Shown: positions 17,057-26,540 of the stretch, in pieces
How the letters are laid out: every line of letters begins with the position of its first letter
Position numbering within the stretch: the stretch's first letter is position 1
Source of the DNA: Bacteroidota bacterium
GTDB taxonomy: Bacteria > Bacteroidota > Bacteroidia > Bacteroidales > Paludibacteraceae
Direction of reading: 5' to 3'
NCBI GenBank assembly: GCA_023459355.1
Contig: JAEWUM010000040.1
Span: 1 to 64,000, forward strand
DNA: 64,000 nt
The notes under the pieces: model-generated
Told to the model about the DNA's origin: nothing
The model's database searches: none
The model's input: only the letters and a program-made list of their open reading frames with translations
Made by a program: the position numbers and the translations under genes

Positions 17057-17740
17057 ATGAAAAGAATTATTGTTGCCATTGATGGATTTTCTTCCTGCGG
17101 AAAAAGTACGATGGCTAAACAATTAGCCCATGAAGTGGGTTATATCTACGTTGATACAGGAGCCATGTATCGTGCCGTCTCTTTGTATTGCATGCGCAAC
17201 GGTTGGATGGATGCTGAAAGCATGGATGTTGAAAGTATTGAAAGTAACATTGGAAGTATTCAACTTCAGTTTAAAAACAACCAACTGGGAAAAGCTGAAA
17301 TCTATCTCAATGGTGAAAATGTGGAAGCTGAAATCCGGACACTCGAAGTTTCAAACGGAGCCAGTCGCGTGAGTACGTTAGGGGCAGTCAGGAGAGAGTT
17401 GGTCAGGCAGCAGCAACTAATGGGTGTTGAAAAAGGCATTGTGATGGATGGTCGTGATATCGGAACTGTCGTTTTTCCTGAGGCAGAGCTGAAAGTGTTT
17501 CTGACCGCTTCACCTGAAATCAGGGCCCGGCGCAGGATGGATGAATTGAGTGCAAAAGGAGAGACGGTGTCGTATGAAGAGGTGCTTGCCAATGTGAAGG
17601 AACGGGATGACCGGGATCAGAACAGAAAAGAAAGTCCGTTGAAAAAAGCAGATGATGCCATTGTAATTGACAATTCAGCACTGAGTATTGTGGAACAACA
17701 GGAAATGCTGAGATCATTATTTGATCAAAAAATAAAATGA
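17057..17740 (+). CDS. cmk: Cytidylate kinase
   Basis: The 227-residue enzyme phosphorylates CMP and dCMP with ATP. The P-loop is GFSSCGKST at residues 10-18, followed by YVDTGAMYRAVSLY (the family acceptor-binding block) and MDGRDIGTVVFP. The lid and basic segment RRRMDEL and NVKERDDRDQNRKESPL are present. Length is normal. It is tightly linked to porQ and separated from ispH by a long inverted repeat. Confidence 0.96.
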   Translation: MKRIIVAIDGFSSCGKSTMAKQLAHEVGYIYVDTGAMYRAVSLYCMRNGWMDAESMDVESIESNIGSIQLQFKNNQLGKAEIYLNGENVEAEIRTLEVSNGASRVSTLGAVRRELVRQQQLMGVEKGIVMDGRDIGTVVFPEAELKVFLTASPEIRARRRMDELSAKGETVSYEEVLANVKERDDRDQNRKESPLKKADDAIVIDNSALSIVEQQEMLRSLFDQKIK

Positions 17741-17751
17741 TAAAACTCTTT

Positions 17752-17870
17752 ATTACCATATAAGTCATATAAGGAACATATATGCTTTTTTTTCAAATCA
17801 TTGTAAATGTGGGTGAATTGTACATAATTACATCAATCTTATATGTTTCTTATATGACTTATATGGTAAT
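17752..17870. repeat. CTTATATG-arm inverted repeat, copy B
   Basis: The left arm 17752-17784 and right arm 17838-17870 (33 bases each) match at 31 positions as reverse complements. Each arm holds three CTTATATG-type units. The 53-base middle is not shared with the other copies. The element begins 11 bases after the cmk stop and ends 16 bases before the ispH start, filling the gap. Confidence 0.9.
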
Positions 17871-17886
17871 TTAAAATGTTAGAAAA

Positions 17887-18750
17887 GTGAATATAGAAAT
17901 AGATAAAAAGTCAGGTTTTTGTTTTGGTGTGGTTAAAGCCATTGCCAAAGCAGAAGAAGAATTGGCGAAAGGTGAAGTGTTGTACTGTCTGGGCGACATA
18001 GTCCACAACGGAAAAGAAGTGGAACGGTTGGAGAAAATGGGCATGATAACGATTAATCATGAACAGTTTGCTCAGCTCCATGATGCAAAAGTGTTGCTGC
18101 GTGCGCACGGAGAGCCCCCTTCAACGTATGAAACGGCTCAAAAGAATAATATTACCCTGATTGATGCCTCTTGTCCCGTTGTGCTGAAATTACAGTCGAG
18201 GGTAAAGACGGCTTTCGATACATCCAGAGAAGACGATACTCAAATTGTGATTTATGGCCAGCATGGTCATGCAGAAGTAAACGGGTTGGTTGGACAAACG
18301 GGTGGCAATGCCATTGTTGTGGAGAAAGAGTCTGATTTGTCGAAAGTAGATTTCTCAAAGAACATCCGATTGTTCTCGCAGACCACCAAATCACTGGAAG
18401 GATTTAATCATTTGATTCAAAATATTGCAAATCAAAAACAGGAAGAGTCAAAGTTTGAATATTCTGATACAATTTGCAGGCAGGTGTCGAACAGAATCCC
18501 AAATATTACTACCTTTGCACAGCAGAATGATATCGTGATTTTTGTCAGCGGGAAAAAGAGTTCTAACGGTAAGGTGCTGTTCCAACATTGTAAAAGCATT
18601 AATCCAAACTCTTATATTGTCTCGGAACCATCGGAAGTGCTGGAACTTAATCTCGATTTAACGAAAAAAATCGGTATCTGCGGAGCTACCTCCACGCCCA
18701 TGTGGCTCATGGAACAGGTAGCTGAAACATTAAGCACATTGGAAAAATAG
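17887..18750 (+). CDS. ispH: 4-hydroxy-3-methylbut-2-enyl diphosphate reductase
   Basis: The 287-residue iron-sulfur enzyme makes IPP and DMAPP in the last step of the MEP isoprenoid pathway. Cluster cysteines are Cys12 (GFCFGV), the Cys of ASCPVV, and one nearer the C terminus (candidates are CRQVSNR and CGATSTP). The catalytic block GQHGHAEVNGL is intact. The only sensible start is a GTG at 17887, because the nearby ATG at 17876 is out of frame and stops after four codons. pfkA follows after six bases. Confidence 0.95.
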   Translation: MNIEIDKKSGFCFGVVKAIAKAEEELAKGEVLYCLGDIVHNGKEVERLEKMGMITINHEQFAQLHDAKVLLRAHGEPPSTYETAQKNNITLIDASCPVVLKLQSRVKTAFDTSREDDTQIVIYGQHGHAEVNGLVGQTGGNAIVVEKESDLSKVDFSKNIRLFSQTTKSLEGFNHLIQNIANQKQEESKFEYSDTICRQVSNRIPNITTFAQQNDIVIFVSGKKSSNGKVLFQHCKSINPNSYIVSEPSEVLELNLDLTKKIGICGATSTPMWLMEQVAETLSTLEK

Positions 18751-18756
18751 TTTTTT

Positions 18757-19740
18757 ATGGGATTAGGGATTAAATGTATCGGGATGCTTACCTCCGGAGG
18801 AGATGCTCCCGGGATGAATGCCGCAATCAGGGCGGTAACCCGTGCAGCCATTTTCAACGGCATCAGGGTGAAAGCAATTTACAGAGGGTACAAAGGTTTG
18901 ATAACTGGGGAGATTAAAGAATTTCAAACTGAAAATGTAAGTAATATCATTCAGCAGGGAGGTACAATCCTGAAGTCGGCCAGATGCATGGAATTTAAGA
19001 CTCCCGAGGGTCGCAAAACGGCTTATGATAACCTGGTTCACGAGGGAATTGGTGCTTTGGTTGTCATAGGAGGAGATGGTACCTTTACCGGAGCACGCAT
19101 TTTTTCTCAGGAATATAATATCCCTATCGTAGGCCTTCCAGGTACTATTGACAATGATTTATACGGAACCGATTCTACCATTGGTTATGATACCGCTCTG
19201 AATACCATCATTGATGCGGTAGATAAAATTCGTGACACAGCGAGTTCCCACGAAAGATTATTTTTTATTGAAGTGATGGGTAGGGATGCCGGATTCCTGG
19301 CCCTGAACAGTGCGCTTGCATCAGGAGCAGAAGCAGCCATTATTCCTGAAAGAGAAACCAAGGTCGATCAGTTGGAGGAATTAATCAGCAACGGTTTCAG
19401 AAAATCGAAAAACAGTAGTATCGTAATCGTATCAGAAAGTAATATAACCGGTGGAGCAAACGGATTGGCCGAGCGGATGCGTAATGAGCATCCGGAATAC
19501 GATGTGCGGGTTTCCATTCTTGGACACATCCAGCGGGGAGGTTCTCCGACCGCCTACGACCGTATTATTGCCAGCCGCATGGGGGTTGCCGCAATCGACG
19601 CCCTGATGGATGGCTTGCGCAACATCATGATCGGCATTGTGAATAATGAGATTGTGCATGTGCCGCTTTCAAAAGCAATCAAGGACGATAAACCCGTGAA
19701 TGAGAATCTGATCGGGGTGTTGCAGATACTGTCAATTTAA
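18757..19740 (+). CDS. pfkA: ATP-dependent 6-phosphofructokinase
   Basis: The 327-residue glycolytic kinase makes fructose 1,6-bisphosphate. Motifs are LTSGGDAPGMNAAIR, IGGDGTFTGA, the catalytic PGTIDNDLYGTD, and GHIQRGGSPTAYDR. The Gly in GGDGT, rather than GGDDT, points to ATP and not pyrophosphate as donor. Length is that of the bacterial allosteric type. The gene starts six bases after ispH and ends right at a strong terminator. Confidence 0.96.
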   Translation: MGLGIKCIGMLTSGGDAPGMNAAIRAVTRAAIFNGIRVKAIYRGYKGLITGEIKEFQTENVSNIIQQGGTILKSARCMEFKTPEGRKTAYDNLVHEGIGALVVIGGDGTFTGARIFSQEYNIPIVGLPGTIDNDLYGTDSTIGYDTALNTIIDAVDKIRDTASSHERLFFIEVMGRDAGFLALNSALASGAEAAIIPERETKVDQLEELISNGFRKSKNSSIVIVSESNITGGANGLAERMRNEHPEYDVRVSILGHIQRGGSPTAYDRIIASRMGVAAIDALMDGLRNIMIGIVNNEIVHVPLSKAIKDDKPVNENLIGVLQILSI

Positions 19741-19786
19741 TATTTTGAAACCACATTACTCACGTGACTGATGTGGTTTCAAAATA
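19741..19786. terminator. Bidirectional terminator between pfkA and radical SAM gene
   Basis: A perfect 16-base stem (19741-19756 with 19771-19786) with a 14-base loop, followed by a T run on the plus strand. The right arm lies inside the last codons of the converging radical SAM gene and its stop codon straddles the left arm and loop, so the terminator and coding sequence overlap. Confidence 0.8.
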
Positions 19787-20724
19787 TTTTTAAAGAGCCA
19801 TAAACCGTATTTTGTTCTTTGGGTGTATGTGTTGTAATTTTCAGTTCTCCAATCGAAATCCTCTTTCCAGAATGACTTAGGCGAAACATAGCAATAAGCC
19901 GGATTTTCCTCCACTTTTTGGTCGTTAATCTCATTTGCATGTTCAAAATCATCCGGCTTCATAAGAATAATTTTTCTGAAACTACATTCTTCTTCGAGTT
20001 TCCTGATAATTTTATTCAGTTTAGCATAAAAAGTTTCATCGGTTTGTACATTTTTTATTTCACCTCCAATGTCTCTCAACGCTCTTAACTGTAAAATGTC
20101 TGTTGAAAAATTACCATAAACTTCAAAAAAATCAGATAATTCATCCATATTTAAATTATTGATGGTGTAATTCAGCCGGAGTTTGAATCCGGGATAATTA
20201 GCTTTTACTTTCGAGATCACAGTCAGGGCATCAATCAACTTTTCAAATGACGCATTACGCATCAGATGTTCGTATGTCGGGGCAGTAACTCCGTGTATTG
20301 AAATCGTGATTTCATCCAGCCCGGCTTCCAGCAGGTTAATTATCTCATCAGCTGTAAGGAGGTTGGCATTTGTTGTCATGGAAATGTATTTGACCCCGTA
20401 TTGGCGCGCTAAACGGATGATATCCGGATTGTGTTTGTATAAAGTTGGCTCAGCTCCACAACCTATCTGAAGTTTATAAGTGTTACCGAAAATGGCATCA
20501 GCTAATTTTTTTAAATCAGCCTTGTCGATTATTCCTTTCAGTTCTTTACGCTTATCTTCATTGCTGAAATAACAGGATAAACACCGAAGATTACAACCCA
20601 GCACAGGATCAAAATAAACCATCAGATAACGCCGGCGGGTTACATGTGCCAACCAGATAGCGGTATTCCTAATAAAGGTAGATCCGAGTATTTGATTGAT
20701 TTGTTGTATTTTGTATATTTTCAT
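19756..20724 (-). CDS. Radical SAM protein
   Basis: A 322-residue radical S-adenosylmethionine protein. The cluster motif CNLRCLSC (CxxxCxxC) follows YFDPVLG near residue 45. The barrel then shows GCGAEPTLYKHN and ISIHGVTAPTYEHL, typical of the family. The C-terminal part has no SPASM-type cysteine cluster; only an isolated Cys is present. The substrate is not recognisable. It starts 31 bases after recJ and is probably cotranscribed with it. Confidence 0.88.
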   Translation of the reverse strand: MKIYKIQQINQILGSTFIRNTAIWLAHVTRRRYLMVYFDPVLGCNLRCLSCYFSNEDKRKELKGIIDKADLKKLADAIFGNTYKLQIGCGAEPTLYKHNPDIIRLARQYGVKYISMTTNANLLTADEIINLLEAGLDEITISIHGVTAPTYEHLMRNASFEKLIDALTVISKVKANYPGFKLRLNYTINNLNMDELSDFFEVYGNFSTDILQLRALRDIGGEIKNVQTDETFYAKLNKIIRKLEEECSFRKIILMKPDDFEHANEINDQKVEENPAYCYVSPKSFWKEDFDWRTENYNTYTQRTKYGLWLFKNILKPHQSRE

Positions 20725-20755
20725 GTAACATGTAAATTTAGATTTCCGGTTGTAT

Positions 20756-22471
20756 TTACACTTTTATGTCTTTGATCATCAGTTGAATTGTTGTGTTTCC
20801 ATTGAAAGTGTTTTCTTCAAGCGTATAGCAAATATCCAGTGGTTTCATTGATTTCAGGTGGTCGTTAAATTCATACATGCCGAAGGCGATACCATTCATC
20901 ACGTTCTCTGAACTTGAATCCACCAACTCCAGTCTGAGGTGTTCCTGCTCTTTTCCTACCAGGCGGCTTGAACCGTAATCCATCACTTTCTTTGTGGCAA
21001 ACACGGGTTTCATGTTGCCGGGGCCAAACGGACCGAATTGCTTGAGGACATTAAAAAACTTGGGTGTGATGTCTTTGAAGTCGATGAGGGCATCAATGTC
21101 AATTTGAGGAGAAGTTTGTTCTTCCGTAATGTTTGCTGATACATATTGTTCAAAACGTTCGGTGAAAACCGGTACATTTTCTTCCTTCATCGATAAGCCC
21201 GCTGCATAACGGTGTCCACCGAAATTTTCAAGTAAATCCCGACATGCATCAATAGCACTATAAATATCAAATCCCGGAACAGAGCGGGCAGAGCCAGACG
21301 CTAATCCGTTAGAACTTGTCAATACAATCGAAGGTTTATAAAACTCTTCAGAGAGTCGCGACGCTACGATTCCAATGACCCCCTTGTGCCAGTCCGGTTT
21401 GTACACTACAATTGATTTTCTTTTGATGTAGTTGTTGTCCGAAGCAATCAGTCTGATGGCTTCATCGGTAATGTTTTTATCCAGGTCTTTGCGGTCGTTG
21501 TTGTATTCGTTGATCGTATCACTCTTCAGTTTGGCGAAATTAGTGTCGTTTGAGACCATCAGTTCAACAGCTTCAGAAGCAAGTTTCATTCTTCCGGAAG
21601 CATTGATTCTGGGGCCGACTTTAAATACAATATCGGAAATTGTAATTTCTTTCTCAGCCAGTCCGCAGACTTCCAGGATACTCTTAACGCCAATGCTGGG
21701 GTTTGTATTCAGTTGTTTCAGCCCGTAATATGCCAGAATTCTGTTTTCCCCTGTAATCGGCACAATGTCGGAAGCGATGCTGAGTGCAAGCAGGTCCAGT
21801 AAAGGGATCAGCTCAGAGAAAGGGATATTGTTTCTTTGAGCGAAAGCCTGAAGGAGCTTAAAGCCCACACCACAGCCGGAGAGGTGTTTGTACGGATAGT
21901 TGCAGTCGCCCCTTTTCGGGTCAAGAACTGCAACAGCCTCAGGTAATTCCGCGTCGGGAGTATGATGGTCACAGATGATAAAATCAACATGATGTTCGTT
22001 GGCATATTTGACTTTTTCTATTGCCTTGATACCGCAATCGAGCGCAATGATAAGTTTTACATCGTTTTTAAGGGCATAATCTATCCCTTGTATTGAAATG
22101 CCATAACCTTCGAGGTATCTGTCGGGAATGTAAAAGTCCACATTGCTGTAGAATTTTTTCAGAAATTTATAAACAAGGGAAACAGAGGTAGTGCCATCTA
22201 CATCATAATCTCCATAGATTAGTATTTTCTCGTTTTCCTGGATGGCCTCTGTAAGTCTGGTTACTGCTTTTTCCATATCTGCCATGAGAAACGGATCATG
22301 CAGATTGGCAAAGTCAGGTCGGAAAAACCGGCGTGCCTCTTCAAATGTATGAATACCCCGTTGTATCAATAGTTTTGATAGTATTGGGCTGATATTCAAC
22401 TCGTCTGATAGGTTTTTTTGTGTGTCGGTTTGTGCTTTTTCCAGGGTTTTAAATATCCATTTGGTTGTCAT
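20756..22471 (-). CDS. recJ: Single-stranded-DNA-specific exonuclease RecJ
   Basis: The 571-residue 5'-3' exonuclease acts in recombination and mismatch repair. The DHH phosphoesterase motifs are YGDYDVDGTTS, ALDCGI, CDHHTPD and DIVPITGENR. The DHHA1 domain carries SARSVPGFDIY and GGHRYAAGLSM, followed by the OB-fold. Length matches the family. Confidence 0.96.
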   Translation of the reverse strand: MTTKWIFKTLEKAQTDTQKNLSDELNISPILSKLLIQRGIHTFEEARRFFRPDFANLHDPFLMADMEKAVTRLTEAIQENEKILIYGDYDVDGTTSVSLVYKFLKKFYSNVDFYIPDRYLEGYGISIQGIDYALKNDVKLIIALDCGIKAIEKVKYANEHHVDFIICDHHTPDAELPEAVAVLDPKRGDCNYPYKHLSGCGVGFKLLQAFAQRNNIPFSELIPLLDLLALSIASDIVPITGENRILAYYGLKQLNTNPSIGVKSILEVCGLAEKEITISDIVFKVGPRINASGRMKLASEAVELMVSNDTNFAKLKSDTINEYNNDRKDLDKNITDEAIRLIASDNNYIKRKSIVVYKPDWHKGVIGIVASRLSEEFYKPSIVLTSSNGLASGSARSVPGFDIYSAIDACRDLLENFGGHRYAAGLSMKEENVPVFTERFEQYVSANITEEQTSPQIDIDALIDFKDITPKFFNVLKQFGPFGPGNMKPVFATKKVMDYGSSRLVGKEQEHLRLELVDSSSENVMNGIAFGMYEFNDHLKSMKPLDICYTLEENTFNGNTTIQLMIKDIKV

Positions 22472-22614
22472 TTTATGTTTCTTTTTTAAAGTTGTAAAGG
22501 TAGTACAATTTTTTTAATGCAACCAACAGTGATTGTTAAGATAAACTGGTGCCTTTAACATCAGGCTTTTATGGTTTCAGAAAAGTAGTGATTACGCATT
22601 TTAATATATTTATG

Positions 22615-22622
22615 TATCTTTG
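22615..22622 (+). promoter_or_regulatory. Promoter -7 box for the sugar transferase gene
   Basis: TATCTTTG followed by TTGCAC lies 47 bases before the start codon. The rest of the divergent gap with recJ (22472-22614) shows only A/T-rich sequence and a weak minus-strand TACCTTTA at 22495-22502. Confidence 0.5.
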
Positions 22623-22669
22623 TTGCACTTAATGTTGATTTTTATGGATAGTTTGCATGCTGTGTTGTT

Positions 22670-24073
22670 ATGAATACGAAAAAATTGCTTTTAAAATACC
22701 TGTTATATGATGTGTTGGCAGCCCTCCTGGTGTGGCTTGTATTTGTTGTTTTCCGGAAAGTGATCAATGATATTCAGGTCATGCACAACTTTGAGGTGCT
22801 CTTGCCCAGCCGGTATCATCTTTTTACTTTAATATCTTTTCCTTTCTATTGTGTTTTTATCCATTACCTGACCGGTTTTTATCTGAATATACAGAATAAA
22901 GCAAAAATTAATTTGCTTTTGACAACCCTTGTTTCTTCCTTAATTATATCCATAACCGTTTTTTTTGCACTTAAACTAAGAGACGTGATTGTGTCCTATG
23001 AGTATTTTTATTATTCATTGTCGGTATTGTTTATGCAGTTATTTGTGATTACTTACACCTTCAGAAGGTTGATTTTTATGCAGGTTCAGCATAATTTCAA
23101 GTCTAAGAAGTGGACATTAAACACGATTATTATTGGAGATGGCCAGAATGCTCAGAAAATTGCACAAGACATTGAGAAGCATGGTTATCAGTACACTTTC
23201 ACCGGCTTTGTTTCTGCATTCAAAAAGTCACAGATACATGGAGATAAGTTATTAGGTGGTTTTTATGATATTGAATCCATTATCAACAGGTACGACATCA
23301 GAGAAGTGATTGTGGCTTTAGACGGTGATGCGAATGATACAGACTTATTTAGAGTTATCAACCAGTTATATAAGTATAATGTAGAAATCCGGTTTACGCC
23401 GCGTTTATATGAAATCCTGACGGGAAGCGCCCGTATCAGCACTTTAGGAATTAATCCTTTGGTGAGTATCACTCAATTGAATATGGCTGCCTGGGAGGTC
23501 AGTGTGAAACGTGTTATTGATATTGTTGTCTCTCTGTTGGCATTGTTGGTTTTATTTCCATTCTTTCTTTATTTTGCTGTCAGGATTAAACGAGACTCCA
23601 AAGGCCCGGTTTTCTTTGTGCAGGAAAGAATCGGTCGGTATGGGAAGCCTTTTGAAATGGTTAAATTCAGGACGATGTACGTAAATTCTGAAAATGGAAT
23701 CCCTCAGTTGAGCAGTGCGTTTGATGACAGGATAACCCCTTTCGGCAGGATTTTGCGTAAATATCGTATCGATGAATTACCTCAGTTCTGGAATGTGTTG
23801 AAGGGTGATATGAGTCTGGTCGGACCGCGTCCTGAACGTCAATATTATATCGATCAGATTATCAAAGAAGCGCCCTATTATTGTTTGTTGTACAAAATCC
23901 GTCCGGGTCTGACATCCTGGGGACCGATAAAAATCGGGTATTCTGATACAATAGAGAAGATGATAGAGCGCCTTAATTATGATATAATCTACATTGAAAA
24001 CATGTCGTTGTTTAATGATCTGAAAATTCTGATTCTTACTATTGAAATTATCTTTAAGGGTAAAGGAATGTAA
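22670..24073 (+). CDS. Undecaprenyl-phosphate sugar phosphotransferase
   Basis: A 467-residue polyisoprenyl-phosphate hexose-1-phosphate transferase (WcaJ type) that starts assembly of a surface polysaccharide on the undecaprenyl carrier. Four hydrophobic helices lie in residues 1-125, then a Rossmann-like middle domain (TIIIGDGQNAQKIAQDI), a fifth helix near 285, and the catalytic domain: VKFRTMYVNSENG, YRIDELPQFWNVLKGDMSLVG, PRPE and RPGLTSWG. The sugar is probably glucose but this is not certain. No other polysaccharide gene is adjacent. Confidence 0.93.
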   Translation: MNTKKLLLKYLLYDVLAALLVWLVFVVFRKVINDIQVMHNFEVLLPSRYHLFTLISFPFYCVFIHYLTGFYLNIQNKAKINLLLTTLVSSLIISITVFFALKLRDVIVSYEYFYYSLSVLFMQLFVITYTFRRLIFMQVQHNFKSKKWTLNTIIIGDGQNAQKIAQDIEKHGYQYTFTGFVSAFKKSQIHGDKLLGGFYDIESIINRYDIREVIVALDGDANDTDLFRVINQLYKYNVEIRFTPRLYEILTGSARISTLGINPLVSITQLNMAAWEVSVKRVIDIVVSLLALLVLFPFFLYFAVRIKRDSKGPVFFVQERIGRYGKPFEMVKFRTMYVNSENGIPQLSSAFDDRITPFGRILRKYRIDELPQFWNVLKGDMSLVGPRPERQYYIDQIIKEAPYYCLLYKIRPGLTSWGPIKIGYSDTIEKMIERLNYDIIYIENMSLFNDLKILILTIEIIFKGKGM

Positions 24074-24082
24074 AAGTTTTTC

Positions 24083-24090
24083 TATCTTTG
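24083..24090 (+). promoter_or_regulatory. Promoter -7 box for the ClC gene
   Basis: TATCTTTG followed by TCGCTTG lies 19 bases before the ATG at 24110. It argues against an alternative TTG start at 24095, which would sit almost at the transcript start. Confidence 0.55.
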
Positions 24091-24109
24091 TCGCTTGCAA
24101 CAGTTGAAC

Positions 24110-25888
24110 ATGGGAAAGAGAAATTGGTATATAAAAATGATTGCCTGGCGTGAAAACAATATTAAACAACGCCAGTTTGTTCTTATTTTAAGTGTTATCG
24201 TCGGATTTTTCGCGTCTGTTGCTGCAAACCTGCTCAAATCAACCATTCATTTTATTCAGCAGTTGCTGACTAACAGTTTCAGCCGGTTTGAAGTGAATTA
24301 CTGGTATCTGGTTTTTCCCGTTATCGGAACTTTACTAGCTTCTCTTTTTGTTCGTTATATCGTGAAAGACGATATAAGTCATGGCGTGACCCGTATATTG
24401 TACGCCATTTCACAACGAAAAAGTATTTTAAAGCTTCACAATGTTTGGTCATCTTTGGTAGGGAGCTCTTTAACCATCGGTTTTGGAGGTTCTGTCGGAG
24501 CTGAAGCTCCTATTGTGCTGACAGGTTCAGCCATTGGATCAAATTTAGGAAAGTTCTTCAAGATGGATCAGAAGACCTTGATGCTTTTAGTCGGTTGTGG
24601 TGCCGCAGGTGCGATTGGTGGTATCTTCAAGGCTCCTATTGCAGGTTTGGTGTTTACATTGGAAGTGCTGATGCTTGATATGACATTGGCATCGGTTGTT
24701 CCGATCATCATTTCGTCCGTAACGGCGACTACTTTTACATATATATTTTCCGGAAGCGCTTTTATGTTTCAGTTTGGTTCTTATCAACCATTTGATGTTG
24801 ACAGGATACCACAATTTATAATACTGGGAATTGTATGTGGTTTGGTGTCGCTGTATTTTACCAGAGGAATGAACAAAGCGGAAGGTTTTTTCAGAAAAAT
24901 AAAAAAGCCAATCTGGAAGCTTGTTGTTGGAGGCTCCATTCTGAGTTTGCTGATATTTTTCTTTCCTCCGTTGTATGGTGAGGGATACGACACCATTGAG
25001 GCTTTGATTAACGGAAATTCAGCATCAGTACTGGATAGGACCTTCTTTTTACAGTTGGGCGATAGTCCATGGGTACTTATTACCTACCTTTCTCTGATTA
25101 TTTTTTTTAAGATTTTCGCTACGGCTGCCACTAATGGAGCAGGAGGTGTCGGTGGAATTTTTGCTCCTTCTCTCTTTCTGGGAAGTCTCACCGGTTTTGT
25201 GGTTGCCACTGTTGTTGTCATGCTCGGGTTTGAAGCATCGGTAGAAAATTTCTCATTGGCCGGCATGTCGGGAGTTATGTCGGGGGTTATGCATGCGCCG
25301 TTAACAGGAATCTTTTTAATTGCAGAGTTGACGGGTAGTTACAACCTGTTTATGATGCTGATGATTGTATCTACTGTTTCTTATCTTACCATTATTGTAT
25401 TCGAGAAACACAGTTTGTATGCCATGCGTCTGGCTCAAAAAGGCGAGTTAATCACCCATAATAAGGACAAGGCCGTGTTGACTCTCATGAAAACGGAGAA
25501 TGTGATCGAAACTGATTTACAGATTTTAAATCCGGAAATGACATTGGGAGAATTAGTGAAGGTAATTTCGAAATCAAACCGGAATATTTTTCCTGTGGTA
25601 GAAGCCGAAAGTGGCGTGTTGCTAGGTATCGTGCTGTTGGATGAGGTCAGAAATATCATGTTCAGGCCTGAGTTGTATGGTCGTTTTACGGTAAAGCAAC
25701 TGATGATTTCACCGCCCGCCACCATAAATCAGCAATTACCCATGGAAAAGGTGATGCAAATATTTGAAGATACAGGAGCCTGGAATCTGCCGGTTGTCGA
25801 TCAGCAAAAGAAATATATCGGATATGTGTCCAAATCCAAGATATTCAGTTCGTACCGGCATGTGTTAGTGCATTTTTCCGATGAATGA
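24110..25888 (+). CDS. ClC-type chloride channel/antiporter with CBS domains
   Basis: A 592-residue ClC protein with about ten membrane helices (residues 25-430) followed by a pair of cytosolic CBS domains. The selectivity-filter motifs are GGSVGAEAP, IGGIFKAP and GVGGIFAP. The gating Glu in GAEAP and the inner Glu in LVFTLEV are both present, which favours a chloride/proton antiporter over a passive channel. The CBS pair may sense adenine nucleotides. The ATG at 24110 is preferred over an upstream TTG. Confidence 0.93.
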   Translation: MGKRNWYIKMIAWRENNIKQRQFVLILSVIVGFFASVAANLLKSTIHFIQQLLTNSFSRFEVNYWYLVFPVIGTLLASLFVRYIVKDDISHGVTRILYAISQRKSILKLHNVWSSLVGSSLTIGFGGSVGAEAPIVLTGSAIGSNLGKFFKMDQKTLMLLVGCGAAGAIGGIFKAPIAGLVFTLEVLMLDMTLASVVPIIISSVTATTFTYIFSGSAFMFQFGSYQPFDVDRIPQFIILGIVCGLVSLYFTRGMNKAEGFFRKIKKPIWKLVVGGSILSLLIFFFPPLYGEGYDTIEALINGNSASVLDRTFFLQLGDSPWVLITYLSLIIFFKIFATAATNGAGGVGGIFAPSLFLGSLTGFVVATVVVMLGFEASVENFSLAGMSGVMSGVMHAPLTGIFLIAELTGSYNLFMMLMIVSTVSYLTIIVFEKHSLYAMRLAQKGELITHNKDKAVLTLMKTENVIETDLQILNPEMTLGELVKVISKSNRNIFPVVEAESGVLLGIVLLDEVRNIMFRPELYGRFTVKQLMISPPATINQQLPMEKVMQIFEDTGAWNLPVVDQQKKYIGYVSKSKIFSSYRHVLVHFSDE

Positions 25889-25896
25889 TATTAATG

Positions 25897-25923
25897 TAGA
25901 GACGCCCTATTAGGGCGTCTCTA
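25897..25923. repeat. GTAGAGACGC-type palindrome, copy 1
   Basis: A 13-base perfect stem around a single T: TAGAGACGCCCTA and its reverse complement. It lies nine bases after the ClC stop and shares the outer GTAGAGACGC/GCGTCTCTA arms with 61846-61873 but has a different centre. It could also act as a weak terminator. Confidence 0.75.
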
Positions 25924-25954
25924 TCTGCGAATTTTTAATTGTAAATCAACAATA

Positions 25955-26161
25955 ATGAAAGACGATAATAAAATGACTTATACTGAAGCTGTTTCAGAAT
26001 TGGAAACGATATTAAAACAGCTTGAAAATACAGACGAAGTAAACATGGATGCCATCTCATCCCGGATAAAAAGGGCATCGGAATTGATAGAGTTTTGCAA
26101 AAAACAGCTGCATACCCTTGACGGGGAGTTAGAAAAAATGATAGTAAAACTGGAAATTTAA
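25955..26161 (+). CDS. xseB: Exodeoxyribonuclease VII small subunit
   Basis: The 68-residue subunit binds the XseA catalytic subunit of exonuclease VII. The protein is one helical hairpin with the family blocks YTEAVSELETILKQLE and LIEFCKKQLHTLDGELEKM. The xseA gene, usually adjacent, is not in the window, so the subunit is encoded apart from it or xseA is elsewhere. It lies 66 bases after the ClC gene, downstream of a palindrome. Confidence 0.92.
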   Translation: MKDDNKMTYTEAVSELETILKQLENTDEVNMDAISSRIKRASELIEFCKKQLHTLDGELEKMIVKLEI

Positions 26162-26196
26162 GGTCTTTTTGGCATAAAAAAACGGCTAAGATGCAA

Positions 26197-26235
26197 AAAT
26201 AAGCGCAGTATTGTAAAAAAATATTGCGCTTATTT
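26197..26235. terminator. Hairpin after xseB
   Basis: A 16-base stem with one mismatch (26197-26212 with 26220-26235) and a 7-base loop, 35 bases after the xseB stop. No long T run follows, so termination is likely but not certain. The rest of the 379-base gap up to 26447 is A/T-rich with no feature seen. Confidence 0.55.
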
Positions 26236-26447
26236 AGTGTTTAGTTACGTTTCGAGTGAAAAATAATATGTCACTTTGGTTATTTCGGCCGTTTGTGTTT
26301 TAATTATAAGATTAACAGGGTTTTAAGTGTGATATATTCGGTGTTTTTAATACCTTGTTTAAACCAGAATTACATATTTTCAGTATAAAAATAATGCAAA
26401 CTGATGAATATTTTGTAAATTTTTTTTCAAATTGTAAGCTTACCCTA

Positions 26448-26478
26448 TTGTTTTTTAAATTTCAATCGTCTATATTTG
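26448..26478 (+). promoter_or_regulatory. Promoter of the first SusC/SusD locus
   Basis: TTG at 26448-26450 and TATATTTG at 26471-26478, 20 bases apart, fit the Bacteroidota -33/-7 arrangement. The leader to the susC start is about 60 bases. Confidence 0.65.
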
Positions 26479-26540
26479 TCGGTTGAAAAAAAGTCAAAAA
26501 GTATCAATAAACTTGAAGTTAAATAAAAAATGGTAAATTT

